A stretch of 64,000 nucleotides of DNA from Sanguinoderma infundibulare (lineage: Eukaryota; Basidiomycota; Agaricomycetes; Polyporales; Polyporaceae), in contig JAVLRN010000005.1 of the NCBI GenBank assembly GCA_032821775.1, positions 2,108,001-2,172,000 of the forward strand, read 5' to 3'. Below are positions 35,009-46,574 of the stretch, in pieces. The notes beneath the pieces were generated by a model. It searched no databases, had not been told where the DNA came from, and saw nothing but the letters and a program-made list of their open reading frames with translations. The stretch's first letter is position 1, and each line of letters opens with the position of its first letter. Position numbers and translations under genes: made by a program.

Positions 35009-38000
35009 CCCATGGCCTACGTATCAGTCCCTTTTTTATCCTCTGCTGTTATATTTACGAGCCCTTCTTGCATTAATCTTTCACCCTACCTCAAACTCCC
35101 TACTCAGTAATAGAAATCGTGTAGCTTACGCTTGGCCCGGATTTGTTTAACCAGACTTGTACCTTTGTCAGTGCTGTATTCATCGCGTCGCATTTCCGCT
35201 CTGTGGAAACTTCGAGGGATCCTTCCCCTCACGGTCTGGGTCGCGAAACGGTGCCTATGTTAAACTCTGCACAGCCGCGCCCGCTGACCAAGACCCAACT
35301 CTCGCCCTCCATGGCGCTCGAAGTACAGAGGTACGGCAGCGATGGCAACCCCTGGAGGCTAGATGATCGATGAACCGGGCCCAATTCACGTCTGCCGCTG
35401 CTCCGTCCGTGTCGTCGTGGAAATGAACTTCGCGTTCCTCTGCCTGCCTGCTTAGGGTCCATCGAGGGCCTTGGGCTCGGCATGAGCTCGCGCGGATCGC
35501 GTGCGTTCTCACACATGGATCCATCTCGCGCCGGGACCTATTGGGATGCCGTACTAGCCAGCTACTTCTGGGCCATCGCAGCTCCGTCGGCGTCCTCTTG
35601 ACACCGGCTCCTGGAGCTAGTCGCCCGAGAAGAGATGGGAGGGGCACCGGGTACGTAACGCTGAAGGACAGTTTAAGCAATGCGGCGACCATTGCCCGCC
35701 AGGCCACGCTCCGGGGCGCGGGGGGAGGAGGAGGCCCTGGGGGTGGCAGGTTTGAAATTGTGTGCGGCGCTCGGGAGAGGGCGGACAACGTCCAACATGG
35801 ACCCTGGTGAATTCGCAGCGCTAGCGCAAACGGGGAACAGACGAGATAGGTACGTGTACGGATTCGCGCGGCGCGCGGGCGCCGGGGTCGCGATCTTGAA
35901 CTTAAAGCATAGTACTGTATTGCAAGCGAACTTGGACGCCGGGGCGAGGACGCGCCAGCTGCTGCGACGTCTTTCTTTCCGGGCGGTGAGTAGAGCGGCG
36001 AAAGCGAGGGCTCTCACGCGGGGTGGAAGGGATTCCCGTTCTTGGTCAATCTGTACGAGTTCGCCGTGCTGAGGCAGAGGATCGTTGGGACTGCGAAGAC
36101 GCGGAAGCGAACACGGGAACGGCGAATTGACTGCGATTGGATTGGGTCGGGGTTCTACAGGACCATGACCAGGAGACGGCGCGATAAATGGGTCGAGAGG
36201 GAAGTAAGGAGGGGATAGAAATGCGTCGTGGAAGGTGACGGTCATGGTGAGCCCACTTACATACATACGGCTCCGTGCGGGTGCAGAAGATCCGCAGTAC
36301 GCGCGTGATGTTTGCAAGAAGCCAGGGTTGCAGTATGACCAGCTCATTCTTCTCCGTGATTCTGGAGCGCTTGTGTGGTAGCGTAAGCGATGACGGGTAG
36401 TGACCGAGAGAGCGGGATTGCATGCTGAAGCTTGCCGGAGGTGGGATGAGCACTGGAAGATCGCCAGGGCCCGCGTTGAGGCGATAGAGAGGTGCGGCCT
36501 ATTGATTTAGACGTAGGATATCTGGAAGAACGATGTAAATTGCGTGGCTAAAGGTAGGGATGAGATGAAGCCCGGCCGTTGGAATCCAGTGGCGGTCATG
36601 CCATAAGACCCGTTCAGTTCTGGCATTGCGTTTGGCGCATGTCAAACTCATCTCCAAAATGTCACTGTGACCGGCCCAGCCTCTGCAGGCCATGGACTCG
36701 ACCTAGGCCTATAGTCTCCCGGATATGGTCGCCAGAACGAGGATATGGTCGGAGGAACGTCGCTGGCAGCGGTTGGCAGTCACACGGTGGCGGAGAGGGT
36801 ACAAGTTTCGTTGCGGAGGCTCTCACGAGCCGGAAGGAGACCAGAAAGTTACGTCCTGTGAGACGTCGCGGAGCATGAGGTGAGTCCTTGTCTTTTCATT
36901 GACGGTGATGCAGGGTCGGACGTAGGATCGTTCTCGCCCACGGTGATGGTAGTGGCCGTCGGCGTTGAGGAGCAGTGGAGTCTTTCGGACAAGCAGCCAC
37001 GTGAGATTCCAACTCAGCGAACGCCAGCGGGCTGCCCGAGATTCCGATACTCTCTCTCTCGCCTTCTGACTTCATCTCCTTCCGATATCCATTATCCTCA
37101 ATTCCCCGCTCCTCCTGGCGTTGTTCAGGCGATATGAGAGGTTCATAGCGCGCCCACCGACCACACACATGACGTTGAAACGTTCAAGTCAACCTCAAGC
37201 CAGCCTCCAGTTAGCCTCGTGCAGTGGAACATCAATCTTCTAGATGGCCAAACCAGTACGAGCGAAGTCTTGCGCTCGCGGGTGGTGCGTATCATCACTT
37301 GAAGCAGATTGCTAAAACGCGATGCTTACGTCTCTTCTCGCGCTTCATCTCTCGCGCTTCATCTGACCTCTCATATCCAGCGTATTAGTCAACATTCGTC
37401 CCCACTACCCCACACCAGAAGCGATTCATCCCCTAGCTCGCTTTGAGTCGGCAGCCGCTCATTGATTCTTCGCAGACGTGCGTCTCCCACGTATCTTCTT
37501 CCATTTACCGAGATCAGCGCGTGCGTTCAGTATGACAGCGAGCGGCTTAGGGTCCTCCTTCTTTTCAAGATTCCTTCACTTCAACTGTGTGGGTGGAACT
37601 GTGGCCTGTTGCTGGCGCGGGGGGACATGCCCAGCTTTACGGCAACGAAGGGTCCCTCCCGCCGGCATCCCCGCGAACTCATCCTTTGCAATGCACATCA
37701 AGGGAAAGGGACGCCCTGCCAGCATCGGTACCGGCAATGTGGAACGGATCGGAAGAGTTTCGAAGCTGGAACAAGGGCGGTGGGGTGACAGCAGCGGCGT
37801 ATCACGAAGATTTCTGGACGCTGCAGCAGCCTCTTTGGTCTGTTTTCCAAACTTGCTCGCATCTTCTATGGCTGCTCCCCTTGCTAAGTCTCATTCTCTC
37901 TAGGATATCGAGTACAGACCATTTGTTGCCTTGCGTCGGGCGTCTGGGACTTTGCAACAATGTTTTCCCAAGCGCGCCAGCACTGCCAGATTTCAGGATG

Positions 38001-38767
38001 CATACCCTCCCGGAGCGTTGGAAATGCAGTGAAGCAACAAAAGGTCCGATTTTCGCGTCTCCGAGTGCGTACCCAGCAACGGACTTTATTGCACGATTGC
38101 GGGACTGAACTTGCCATCTGCGGATCCTTGTCCGGGGGCGCCGATCCATGAATGGTCGTTCCTACTGACTGTCGCTTGACTGTCGCTCCCATCTCCAGAC
38201 GCGACACACGCGGCCTGCGGCCTGCAGCGGCGTTTTACGTCGGCCTTCGTTTCGTCACCACCTTGACGGTCAGCATCGGGACCCGCAAGGTGTCAGTGTG
38301 GGGACAATTAAACTCTAATTCCCTGAGGCCGTTCTGCGCAGTGACGCAGACCTCGTCAAAACGCACGCGCGGCAGTGATGAATTGCCCAGGCCCCAAGGC
38401 GCACGAGGCTCCGAGGATTCTCTTCGCACGCGTGTCTACGCTGTATCCGCCAAAAGAGCCCGAGAATCCGGGGGGGCAGTTTCCAGGCGCGCCCTTCCCA
38501 CCAATGGCCTTCTTTCTGGCAATGCGTTTCGTTAGTTGGCGTTGGGGTCCTTGATTTTGTCTGGACTGTGGCCCCGGATAGTCGCCCTGTTCCCCACTCG
38601 CGCCCCGCGATGACGATCGAGCCCGTCTCAAGCGCTGTCCCATCTTGTTTATGGAGGAGGATAAATATTGCAGGTGACATGGAACGCTTCCCCCGCCCTC
38701 TTGCGCCTCTCTGTCAGCCTCGGTCACAGCGCTACGCACCTGTTGTACCCATCGACATTGCTGCATC
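35009..38767. other. 3.8-kb spacer between ZC2 and ZC3
   Basis: No supported gene. Frames are short or Arg/Ser-rich with no Cys clusters. A 14-bp direct repeat (tctcgcgcttcatc) occurs twice in tandem near 37335-37362. Confidence 0.4.
38661..38667 (+). promoter_or_regulatory. TATA-like box of zinc-cluster gene ZC3
   Basis: ATAAATA within gaggataaatattg, 107 bp upstream of the ZC3 start. It is the only one of the four without TATATAG, but it sits at a comparable place. Confidence 0.45.
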
Positions 38768-39330
38768 ATGTCCGGATACGGTCGCAAGGTGCGCGCGTGC
38801 AGGACCTGCTCGCGGCGTAAGGGTACGTCTTGCTCTTCGCTATTGTCCCGACTCGTCATCACAACCGTCGCTCATCGTCTCGCTCGACAGTCAAGTGCGT
38901 GCCGTCGCGGGGAGATTCGCGCTGCCAAGAATGCGCGAAGCGCGAGCAAGCTTGCGAGCGTCCCGACAACACTGTCGGGGACAAACCCTGCGAGAACTGG
39001 TAAGCGCGAACGGGTGGCGGTTGCATGACGATGGGCGTGATACTAAGAGGCTTGTCTGAACAGCAAACGCTCTCATGTGGCTTGCGAATGGTCTGGAATG
39101 GGACCCTGTCTGTACTGCGCGAGTACAAATAACCCGAGCCAGTGCTCCCTAGCCTCCGAACCTGGGGCTTCCGGTACGTGTGCGCCCTCGCCCCGTAGCT
39201 TCTAGCTTGCGAGCCCGACATCTGACTCCTTTCGACGGTGCTAGGCTGGCCGCCATTGAGTTCCTCCGAACCGCCACCGTCGCCATCGCCGCGGACATCG
39301 TTCCTTGACGTTGTCCTTAATAGGAACTGA
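38768..39330 (+). CDS. Small tandem Zn(II)2Cys6 protein ZC3, 119 aa (short type)
   Basis: Four exons (38768-38822, 38891-38999, 39064-39173, 39245-39330) sum to 360 nt. Cluster 1 is CRTCSRRKVKC...CQECAKREQAC (CX2CX6CX8CX2CX6C). Cluster 2 is CENCKRSHVACEWSGMGPC followed by CASTNNPSQC (CX2CX6CX7CX2CX8C). Its E-W-S-G-M-G-P-C stretch nearly repeats the D-W-S-G-L-G-P-C of ZC1. The tail is Ser/Pro-rich and ends PRTSFLDVVLNRN, a close match to the ZC1 end (PYFDIVLNKS). Exon 1 is 55 nt in both ZC1 and ZC3, and intron phases are again 1, 2, 1. There is no further domain. Together these mark ZC3 as the sister of ZC1, 7.3 kb downstream. Confidence 0.85.
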
Positions 39331-41633
39331 CCGGGTTGCATCAGCCCTTGCTTGTGGCGCCCACGGTGCAAAGGCTCGCCGTGTGCTCGTTTGGCAGGTC
39401 CGAGACGCCACGGCGAGAAGGCCAAGGCGTTTGCTGGTCGCGCCGATGATGGAGCATGTGGGTTCTTGCGATAGATGTATCCTGTTCTAGTATGAGCCTT
39501 GCCACACGTATCGTAGCGTCGCGTACGCGTAGTCACCTAATGAGGTTCTTTGCGGTTCCCTATGGTCGGATCCCCATCGTTGCCTCGATACCCTGCCGTC
39601 CTCCTCCTTGGTCCGCCGGCTTGGGGATCAAATCGAGCACCAGAAGACGGGCCTTTGCTTAGCGGGAGATCTGGGCCGTGTCGAGCCGCCTGAGGCGGGG
39701 CCTGCTGCGGTCGCGAGTGTGGTCGAGTTCATGGCGACGCAGCCGTCTGGCGATCCTTAATTGCGCGCTCGTTCAAGTTGCGGTGGGGATGGACACTTCA
39801 TTGTGCGGGAATAGCCACAGCGCTGCCGGCGGCGGCAGGGCTGAGGAAGAAGATTGGGCGTGGAGGAGATCTGGTGGCATTTCGTGGGAAAGATTGCAGA
39901 TCGAGGGGCGGGTGAACTCAACTTTGTCCTGCGCCCAGCAACGCGCTCGACGCGACGACGCCCAACTCATGCCGCCGACTCGACCAGCCGCGCGCGAATA
40001 TAGGGCCATTCGCATTGTCTCGCATTGTCTTCACGTCCCCGGCGGACACGCATGTGGCTGAGCTCTTCACTTACCCGCACCCTTTTCGTCTGTCCTGTCT
40101 CTGTTGTCGTTATCCGCGCCCGCACCCTAACTACTGGCACTCGTGTAGTACCACCACAGCGCCGACGCGCGGCGAGCTCAAGCTGCCGACCCACGTTCTC
40201 GCAATCAAGTTCGCGATGACATTGGCAAAGCGTCGCAGCTCCGCGCCCAACGCGTTCCCGACACACGTCCTCGGGAATAATGCGACTCGTTACCACCATC
40301 ACCACTATCACGAATGCCAGCGCATAGGCAGTTGCCAGGGCGTGGCAACGCGCACGACGTTGTGCACACCAAAAGGTATATTGCGTGGCCCGTCCAATTC
40401 ACTTGGACCCTGCTCAGAGGATGCCCGACCCTTGTCGCCTCGTGCACACGGGAAACATGAGCGGGAAGATCCCTGGAAGAGAGTTCTTGGAACCCACCAG
40501 ACGTTCGCGAAGACGGAGGCCGGGCCAACGAGGGAGTACCCTTTTTCTCGGAAAAGCAACATTGTCTGTATCGCGCGGAATTCCAAGAGGAGCTGCGCCG
40601 GAATGCTGGAGATTGCTCCACCGCTGCGAAGGTACGTGCAGCTGGATGATATTGTACTTGATGGAAGTTGCCATTGACAGCACTCGCATTTCGACATAGA
40701 ATGAACATACCGCCTTCAGGAACGGACATGCCATACGCGGTGCTTGCCGAGGACGGCCAGGCCACACTGAGCTGTCATCCATCGCTCGTTTTGGGCGCAG
40801 CGTCGGAACGAACGATTTCGTCTTTCGTCTTCTCCTTGTCTTTTCCGCGCGGATTCTTCGCATCGCATCATAAAGCTCCCGTCCATTGGAATCATTAGCC
40901 GGCCCGCGGGGCAGGAGCCGAGCGAGGCGAACGAAGGTCGCGTATTCGCTCCCGCGCAGTCGTATGTCAACCCTCAGGCCCTGGAGTGTGTCACTTGCTG
41001 TTTTTAGGATGCTGTCTCTCGCCGACGCACAGCTCCCGCTTGCAGTCCGCTTGCCTCCGGGGATGCACTCCGTACGCTACCCTTGGCCTCGGCGGTGTGG
41101 GTCTAAACATGAACGCCTTGTTCCGCAAGACGTAACATGCCAAATGGACGTACTGGACCCGGTGATGCAGAAAGCGCCCCAATCCTTTAGATTCCTCAAT
41201 CTGTTGATGCACGCCCCTCCGGCTGTCCTACTTTAGCTTTGGCATGACTCGTTCAGCGGAACCGGTGCGCCTTCTCTTCGCCCGTTGCATCGTGCGACGC
41301 GGCATCTTGACGGGTGGTCCCCGCTCTAGCCTCACTTGAAGCACTCGCGGCGGGCGCGGCGAGGACGCGCGTCTTCGACAATACGAAAATCTGACCTGGA
41401 GGAATGCAACCTGAATTTGCATGCGTTCCCACATTTTAGACTTGGTCATCGGCAACCGGCGAACCCCAGGATTATGGCGTCCCCTGGGAAAATACGGGCA
41501 GCAGCCGCGGTGCTTGTTTAGAGACGAACTGGCGGATCTCTAGCGCTTTACCCTGTTCACCCCCCAACTTCTGTGGCCTATATAGTCTAAGGATGCCCCA
41601 AAGCCTTGCCACGCCCGTCCTTCTCTCTGCGCT
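39331..41633. other. Spacer between ZC3 and ZC4
   Basis: A 2.3-kb stretch with no supported gene. It contains the ZC4 TATA box at its right end. The frame at 40015-40677 has no motif and looks like a chance frame. Confidence 0.4.
41579..41585 (+). promoter_or_regulatory. TATA box of zinc-cluster gene ZC4
   Basis: TATATAG within cctatatagtc, 55 bp upstream of the ZC4 start. The 9-mer cctatatag is shared with the ZC2 promoter. Confidence 0.65.
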
Positions 41634-42535
41634 ATGAAGAAGCTGACTCGGAAGCTGCTGAAGAAGAAATGGACGCGTTCCACGGGCCCGGCGTGCATCC
41701 TTTGCGCCGCCAGAAAGTGTGCGTCCTTCTCCTTCATCTTCCCTTCCCATTCATCCTCGTTCAACGCTGCTTCGTATCCCCCACCATGGCCACTTCACGC
41801 GCCAAAGTAAAATGTGAACCTATCCTCGGCATAGGGAACCCTTGCAGGAGGTGCCTCGACAGCGATCTCCAGCTTGCTTGCACTTGGCCACTACCTTCGG
41901 ACCCCGCTGCCACTCGTGGGCCGAGTCCTGTGGTGCAGCGCGGCGTCCGCTCCTGCGTCCGCTGGTGAGTATCTACCCTCTCTCGCAAGCCCACCACTTT
42001 CCTGAAACTATTAATACAGCCGCGAAAAGCGCGTCCGCTGCCTCCGGATGAATCGTGACAGCGCCTCCTGCGAGACGTGCAAGTCGGCTGGCGCGGCGTG
42101 TTCATTCGCCGAGGCTCACCGAGGTCAGTGTCCCATCCACCTTGTCTGTGAGTTGGCCGGTGACCTGCTTCGTCTACCGTCCCCCCGCTCTCGCGTGTCT
42201 CCACCCCCATGTCGCCTAGTTGGAGATGGGGCTGGGTCTACGCGTGGCGAGCAGCCGGTTGTAGGGCCATCCAGTCAAGGTACGGCAGCCAACTATGGTA
42301 AGTCGCTTGTTGACTAGCCAATGTTTTGTCGTCATTCTCATCCCTCCGCCGTCCTTGTCTGCGACGCCTAGACTCTCACTACCAACAAGCGGTGGCTGGT
42401 AGCTCCCAGCCGCCAGCGCTGGTTATCGACACGGCTTCGGTGACCTCCGCTGGCGGGAGCATCAGCTCTGTGCCGGTTACGCCCAGCTCAGGCCCAAGCA
42501 GTCCCAGGTCTGGTTATTGGGAGACCGTTTTGTAG
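41634..42535 (+). CDS. Small tandem Zn(II)2Cys6 protein ZC4, 195 aa (long type)
   Basis: Five exons (41634-41718, 41808-41964, 42020-42123, 42220-42297, 42372-42535) sum to 588 nt. A Lys-rich start (MKKLTRKLLKKKW) could act as a nuclear localisation signal. Cluster 1 is CILCAARKLKC...CRRCLDSDLQLAC (CX2CX6CX9CX2CX8C). Cluster 2 is CVRCREKRVRC...CETCKSAGAAC (CX2CX6CX9CX2CX6C). The tail includes SSQPPALVIDT, aligning with SSHRPALTVDP of ZC2, and ends SSPRSGYWETVL, aligning with SSPRSNFWEVTM. The first three introns have the family phases 1, 2, 1; the tail has one extra intron. Intron 3 (42124-42219) is 96 nt, stop-free and in frame, so retention would insert 32 residues. Confidence 0.83.
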
Positions 42536-45070
42536 CTGGATTCTGTGAATCACCAGCATGCGCCTGCTATCACCGTCCTGTCGTCACCAGTTTCCCCGCT
42601 TCTTTTCTCCCGTTCCTTTGGCCCTTTGTCTACTATACCAGTTTGCATCATCCACCACTCCGCCTCACGTACCACTTCTCCTAATCTTGCTAATTCTCTT
42701 TAACCCCCCACTCCGTCTAGAATGGCTGTAGCCCGTACTTACTGATCTCGATCTGTTTATCGATGTTGTACCTTTGTGCGTCGTAACACTTGCCTTATAC
42801 TGATGCGGACCGTCGTCGGCATCAAGTCCGCGACGATCACTTTGTCGATCGCTCTCGAGTTACACAATAGATGATGCCACGCGCCGTGTTGCGCGCAGTG
42901 CAAATTGCATGTTACGCGCAGTCGTAGTCTAGCTGACAAATACCCAACTCATTGTACCCCGTTTCTGCACACGACGACGTGCGAGCGGTCGAGTGGTCGG
43001 TCTCTAGCAGTCGATTTGAAAGGCCCCACACCGATCATCGATGACATTTAATCGGCGCTTTCGAACACCATTCCGACATGGTAGGACGCCGCGCCGCGCC
43101 AAGCTGTTGCCTAACCTTGTTCGATGTGCACCGATCGCACTCCGAGTCCACACTGTTTTCGCGATCAGCGAGACGGCCGATTGGGGCGGCCCCGCCGCCC
43201 GCGCGAGCGTCCAATTCGGCGTAAGTACTGCCAATGCTATATACGGACCTCTCGGTCGACGTTGTCACGTGGACGGTGGTAGTAGATACGAGGTCTCAGA
43301 CGCGTACTCACAAACTGAAGGTACGCGGGTGATTGACTCGCTCTGCTGAGCATTCACAATCGGATCTCGGCTGCCCAATAGAATGCCGCTGAGGCGGGAG
43401 GGCTTGGGAACCGCCTTCCCAGTTCAAAGTATTCGTATTGACAGCTCGAGGGCGCAGTCGGGGCTCACCGTGTCATGACCCGTTGCCAACGGAGATTGAG
43501 GTGGCGCGTGTGTACGTAAGGCGAGAGGGAAGGGAGCGCGATCACGCGGGGCGAGTTACTGGAGCGTGTGGGCGCGAAGGGGCGCGAGCGGGGGGTGTGG
43601 GACAACGAAATTTTTCCCGAGCTGCGCGCTAGGCGCACGTCCGAAGGCCCTGGCGCGAACAAATCGCGAGGCTCGCGGGTGCGCCGTCGTCGAGTTGGCG
43701 CACAATTCCCCCGAACGCGTCGACGGCGTTGTCGTTTTGGGACTCGCACGACGGGGTTCGCTACTGTTCGAGGCGAGGAGAAGCTTGCGGCGCAAACTGA
43801 CAGGTGAGTAACTACCATCGTGCTTTCGAGCTGGGAGACGGCCATACCTTGATGGGACGTGCCCGCTTGGACGAGGGTCCGCCCTCGACTTGGGATGCTA
43901 AGTTTGATGTCGTGCTCACACATGCACACACGGTGAGTGCCATCCGGGGAACAATGTGGTTCCTGTTCCATTGCAAGTACCGATTGAGCGTGCGTTGTAT
44001 GGAATGAGCTACATGGGATAGAAAACATGGTTCCTAGGGTGCGATCACAACATTTCAGCGGCGACTACAAAGCAAACGGACAACAGCTTACGAATCGCCA
44101 TCAAGGTTTTCCATGCTATCCAAGGAGTACCCGGTAGAAGCTCCGTGACCCGCCTTGTATGTCAAGTCCCGGGGAGGCCGGTAGATATCGTATCGTATGG
44201 AAGTCGACTGCGCTCCTGAGTTCGGTTCCGGGCGGCGTCGAATAGAGCAAAAGGTGGTCCATATGAATGCAGCGTCCATTGTCGTGCGGCGATGCGCGTT
44301 TGACCAAGGTGGCTTGCGCAAGGGAAATCGCGGGCGGATGAATTGGTGCGGGAGAACCGCGCGGGAGAAGTGGATCCAGGTTTGCTGCGTTCGAGTGGCT
44401 AGCCTACCGAAGAGAAAGTGCCGAGGAAGCGCAAGACTGGGCAAGAGAGGATCGAGAAGCACGGAGGTGACGTCAAAGAAGCGTACATGCAAGAGCGACC
44501 TGGCAATGGGCCCGGCTTTGTCGCAACGTCAGTCCGAAAGCAGGAAAAGGTGGATTCGACCATGATTTACCCACCGTTCGAGCGGGGGTTTCGTCCCGGG
44601 GCGCACAGGGGATGCTACTCGTTGATGGTGCTGTCGGGGATGGCGCACCCCACGAGCATGAACATTGAACCAGAAGACCGGTCTTGCGACTCCAGAACTG
44701 GCATTGCTCTGGCGTCGCGAGGCAACCTTGTAGGCCGAGACGTGAGCGGTAGCAGCAATACTGTGCATATCGTGTCGCAAGCTTTCTCAATCATGAGGTT
44801 CTTTGGCGTTACGAACACGACTCGCATAAAGTAGCACTGGGATGAGGAAGCTGGCGAACCTGACGATACGCTCGTCTGCAATTGCGAGCTCTGCCGGCTG
44901 CCTCCAGTCAAACAGTGCAGTCTGCAGCGGATCGATGGCCCGACACTCCGGCGCGGATAGCAAATCTGGGCGTCAACGATCGAGTTCAAGTCTTGCGCAA
45001 ACCTCCAAGGCTTGCGAAACACTGCTGCATGTGTGGTGAGTGGGTGACCCAAGATCGCTCGTCTCTTCGC
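42536..45070. other. 2.5-kb interval after the zinc-cluster genes
   Basis: No supported gene and no further Zn2Cys6 signature on either strand. The tract 43440-43800 is strongly G+C-rich and gives several long but Arg/Ala-rich frames in overlapping registers, as expected by chance. Confidence 0.4.
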
Positions 45071-46574
45071 ATGTCTCCAGCAGACGAGGCGCAGTTTGGC
45101 TATGACGATCACTTCACACCCTCTCGCACGCGGAAAAAACGCAAGAATAGGCCACCGACAGATCACCCGACCCCCGCTGCTCTCCTAGATAGAGCATCGG
45201 AGGACCTTGCTCGTATCGATTGGCTGCGCGACAGCAAAGGTCCGTTCAGTCATCCTGGATGCAAACTCTTTCTTACCATCTCTGCCCTCAGAGGCTCTAC
45301 GCGAATCTTTGGATGAGGCATTCGCTCTTGAGGAGGGCGTTACGCCGAACGTCTTGTGCCTCGGGCTCGGTAGCCCCTCTTCGTCGCGTGATGCCCGTGC
45401 TCAACTTGCATTCCTCCTTGTGGTCTGCGACGATCTACGCATAGTGTGTTGTCTTCCCATGTATGTAGCGTGTTCCCATCAAGACATCACCGCGTGTTCA
45501 TCTCCCTCAGGACCGCACCAATGTCTCCGTCTTCGACCCCATATTCACGGAACAAGACCGCCAGCTTCTCGCGCAGCTCGGCCTTACTCCTCTCCCCGAG
45601 AACCGCGTGCGTTTCCATTCCTTCCTTCTTTCCTGACGCGGACGCCCACCCGCGAGCGATCCAGAGAGCGCGCTATGGTTATCGTCGCTGACTCTGCTTG
45701 CCTTCGGGTCTTTAGATGGCCCGCCATGGGCTAGGATCGCCCACGATCGCATTCATGCCACACTGCGACCTCCACCTGTACGAGAATCTCTTCCGCGAGA
45801 ACTGGTCCAAGGAGCAGCTGCCCCGTATCCTCCTGATCGCCAATCGCCTGAGCGAGTATGCTGAAAAGTACGTACAGCCCCTGCCGCGCGTTCTTCCCCG
45901 AGGCTTCTGCGCTCCGATCCCGTCCCTCTCTGCACGCTCCCCGCACCATAGCATCTGCCAACGACTGCGTTCATCCTCCCCGCGCCACCGATTTTGTCGA
46001 CGCCGTCTGATACTCGCTGTCATTTACAGCATCCCTTCCAGGAAGCTTGCCGCGGAATACCCCTGCGTCGCACGTGTTGGTGCGTCCCTCATGTTACCCT
46101 TGCTCGCCCCATCTCACGCTCGAGCGCATCGCTCTCATTCGTCGCGGCCGTCGCCTTGCCGTCCAAATCGTCCGCGTTCGCCCCGCGCGTCGCGATCTCC
46201 CGCTCCCCGATCGCGGTTCCCATACCGCCCCGTCCCTCGCGTCCTCCTCGCTTGCCTGCTCGCCTCGGCTTTCTCAACTCCGTCGCCCCTTCCGGCCGCG
46301 CCGTTCTCACGCCCCCCGCGCGATCGCACGTGCAGCACCATGTCTGGCCAGCCGTCCGCTGCAGCCCTGCGCCGCGTTTCCGACCGCATTCAACAACACC
46401 GCAGTCCAATACGTACGCGCCAGCGCCCTCCCGCAGCGGAGCGACGGCAAGTATTCCGACTGGTGGGCGCTGCCCCCGCCAACGGCCGCGACGGCAACCG
46501 CTCCCGCCGCCGCCGCCGCTGCGGCGCCCCCTGGTGACCAGATGGAGGCAAGGGCTCGGCATCGTTCCGTTTAA
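45071..46574 (+). CDS. SRR1-domain protein
   Basis: SRR1-like proteins are a conserved family named after the Arabidopsis clock gene SRR1; a yeast relative affects the cell cycle and ergosterol genes, but the biochemical role is unknown. Clear exons are 45071-45239 (basic start with SRTRKKRKNRPP), 45292-45443, 45511-45606 and 45716-45867, plus one from 46030. Family motifs are VLCLGLGSPSSSRDARAQLA, FLLVVCDDLRI, VSVFDPIFTEQDRQLLAQLG, SPTIAFMPHCDLHLYENLF and ILLIANRLSEYAEK. The C-terminal exon has AFNNTAVQYV and DGKYSDWWALPP, then an Ala-rich end. The splice pattern between about 46078 and 46370 is unresolved; three frames are open through this G+C-rich stretch. Confidence 0.82.

Noticed and set aside
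41634..41810. Apparent broken splice site in ZC4 intron 1
   Set aside because: On re-reading, exon 1 ends ...AAAGT before a canonical GTGCGT donor. Joining to the acceptor at 41806-41807 gives R-K-L-K-C and the whole gene sums to 588 nt in frame.
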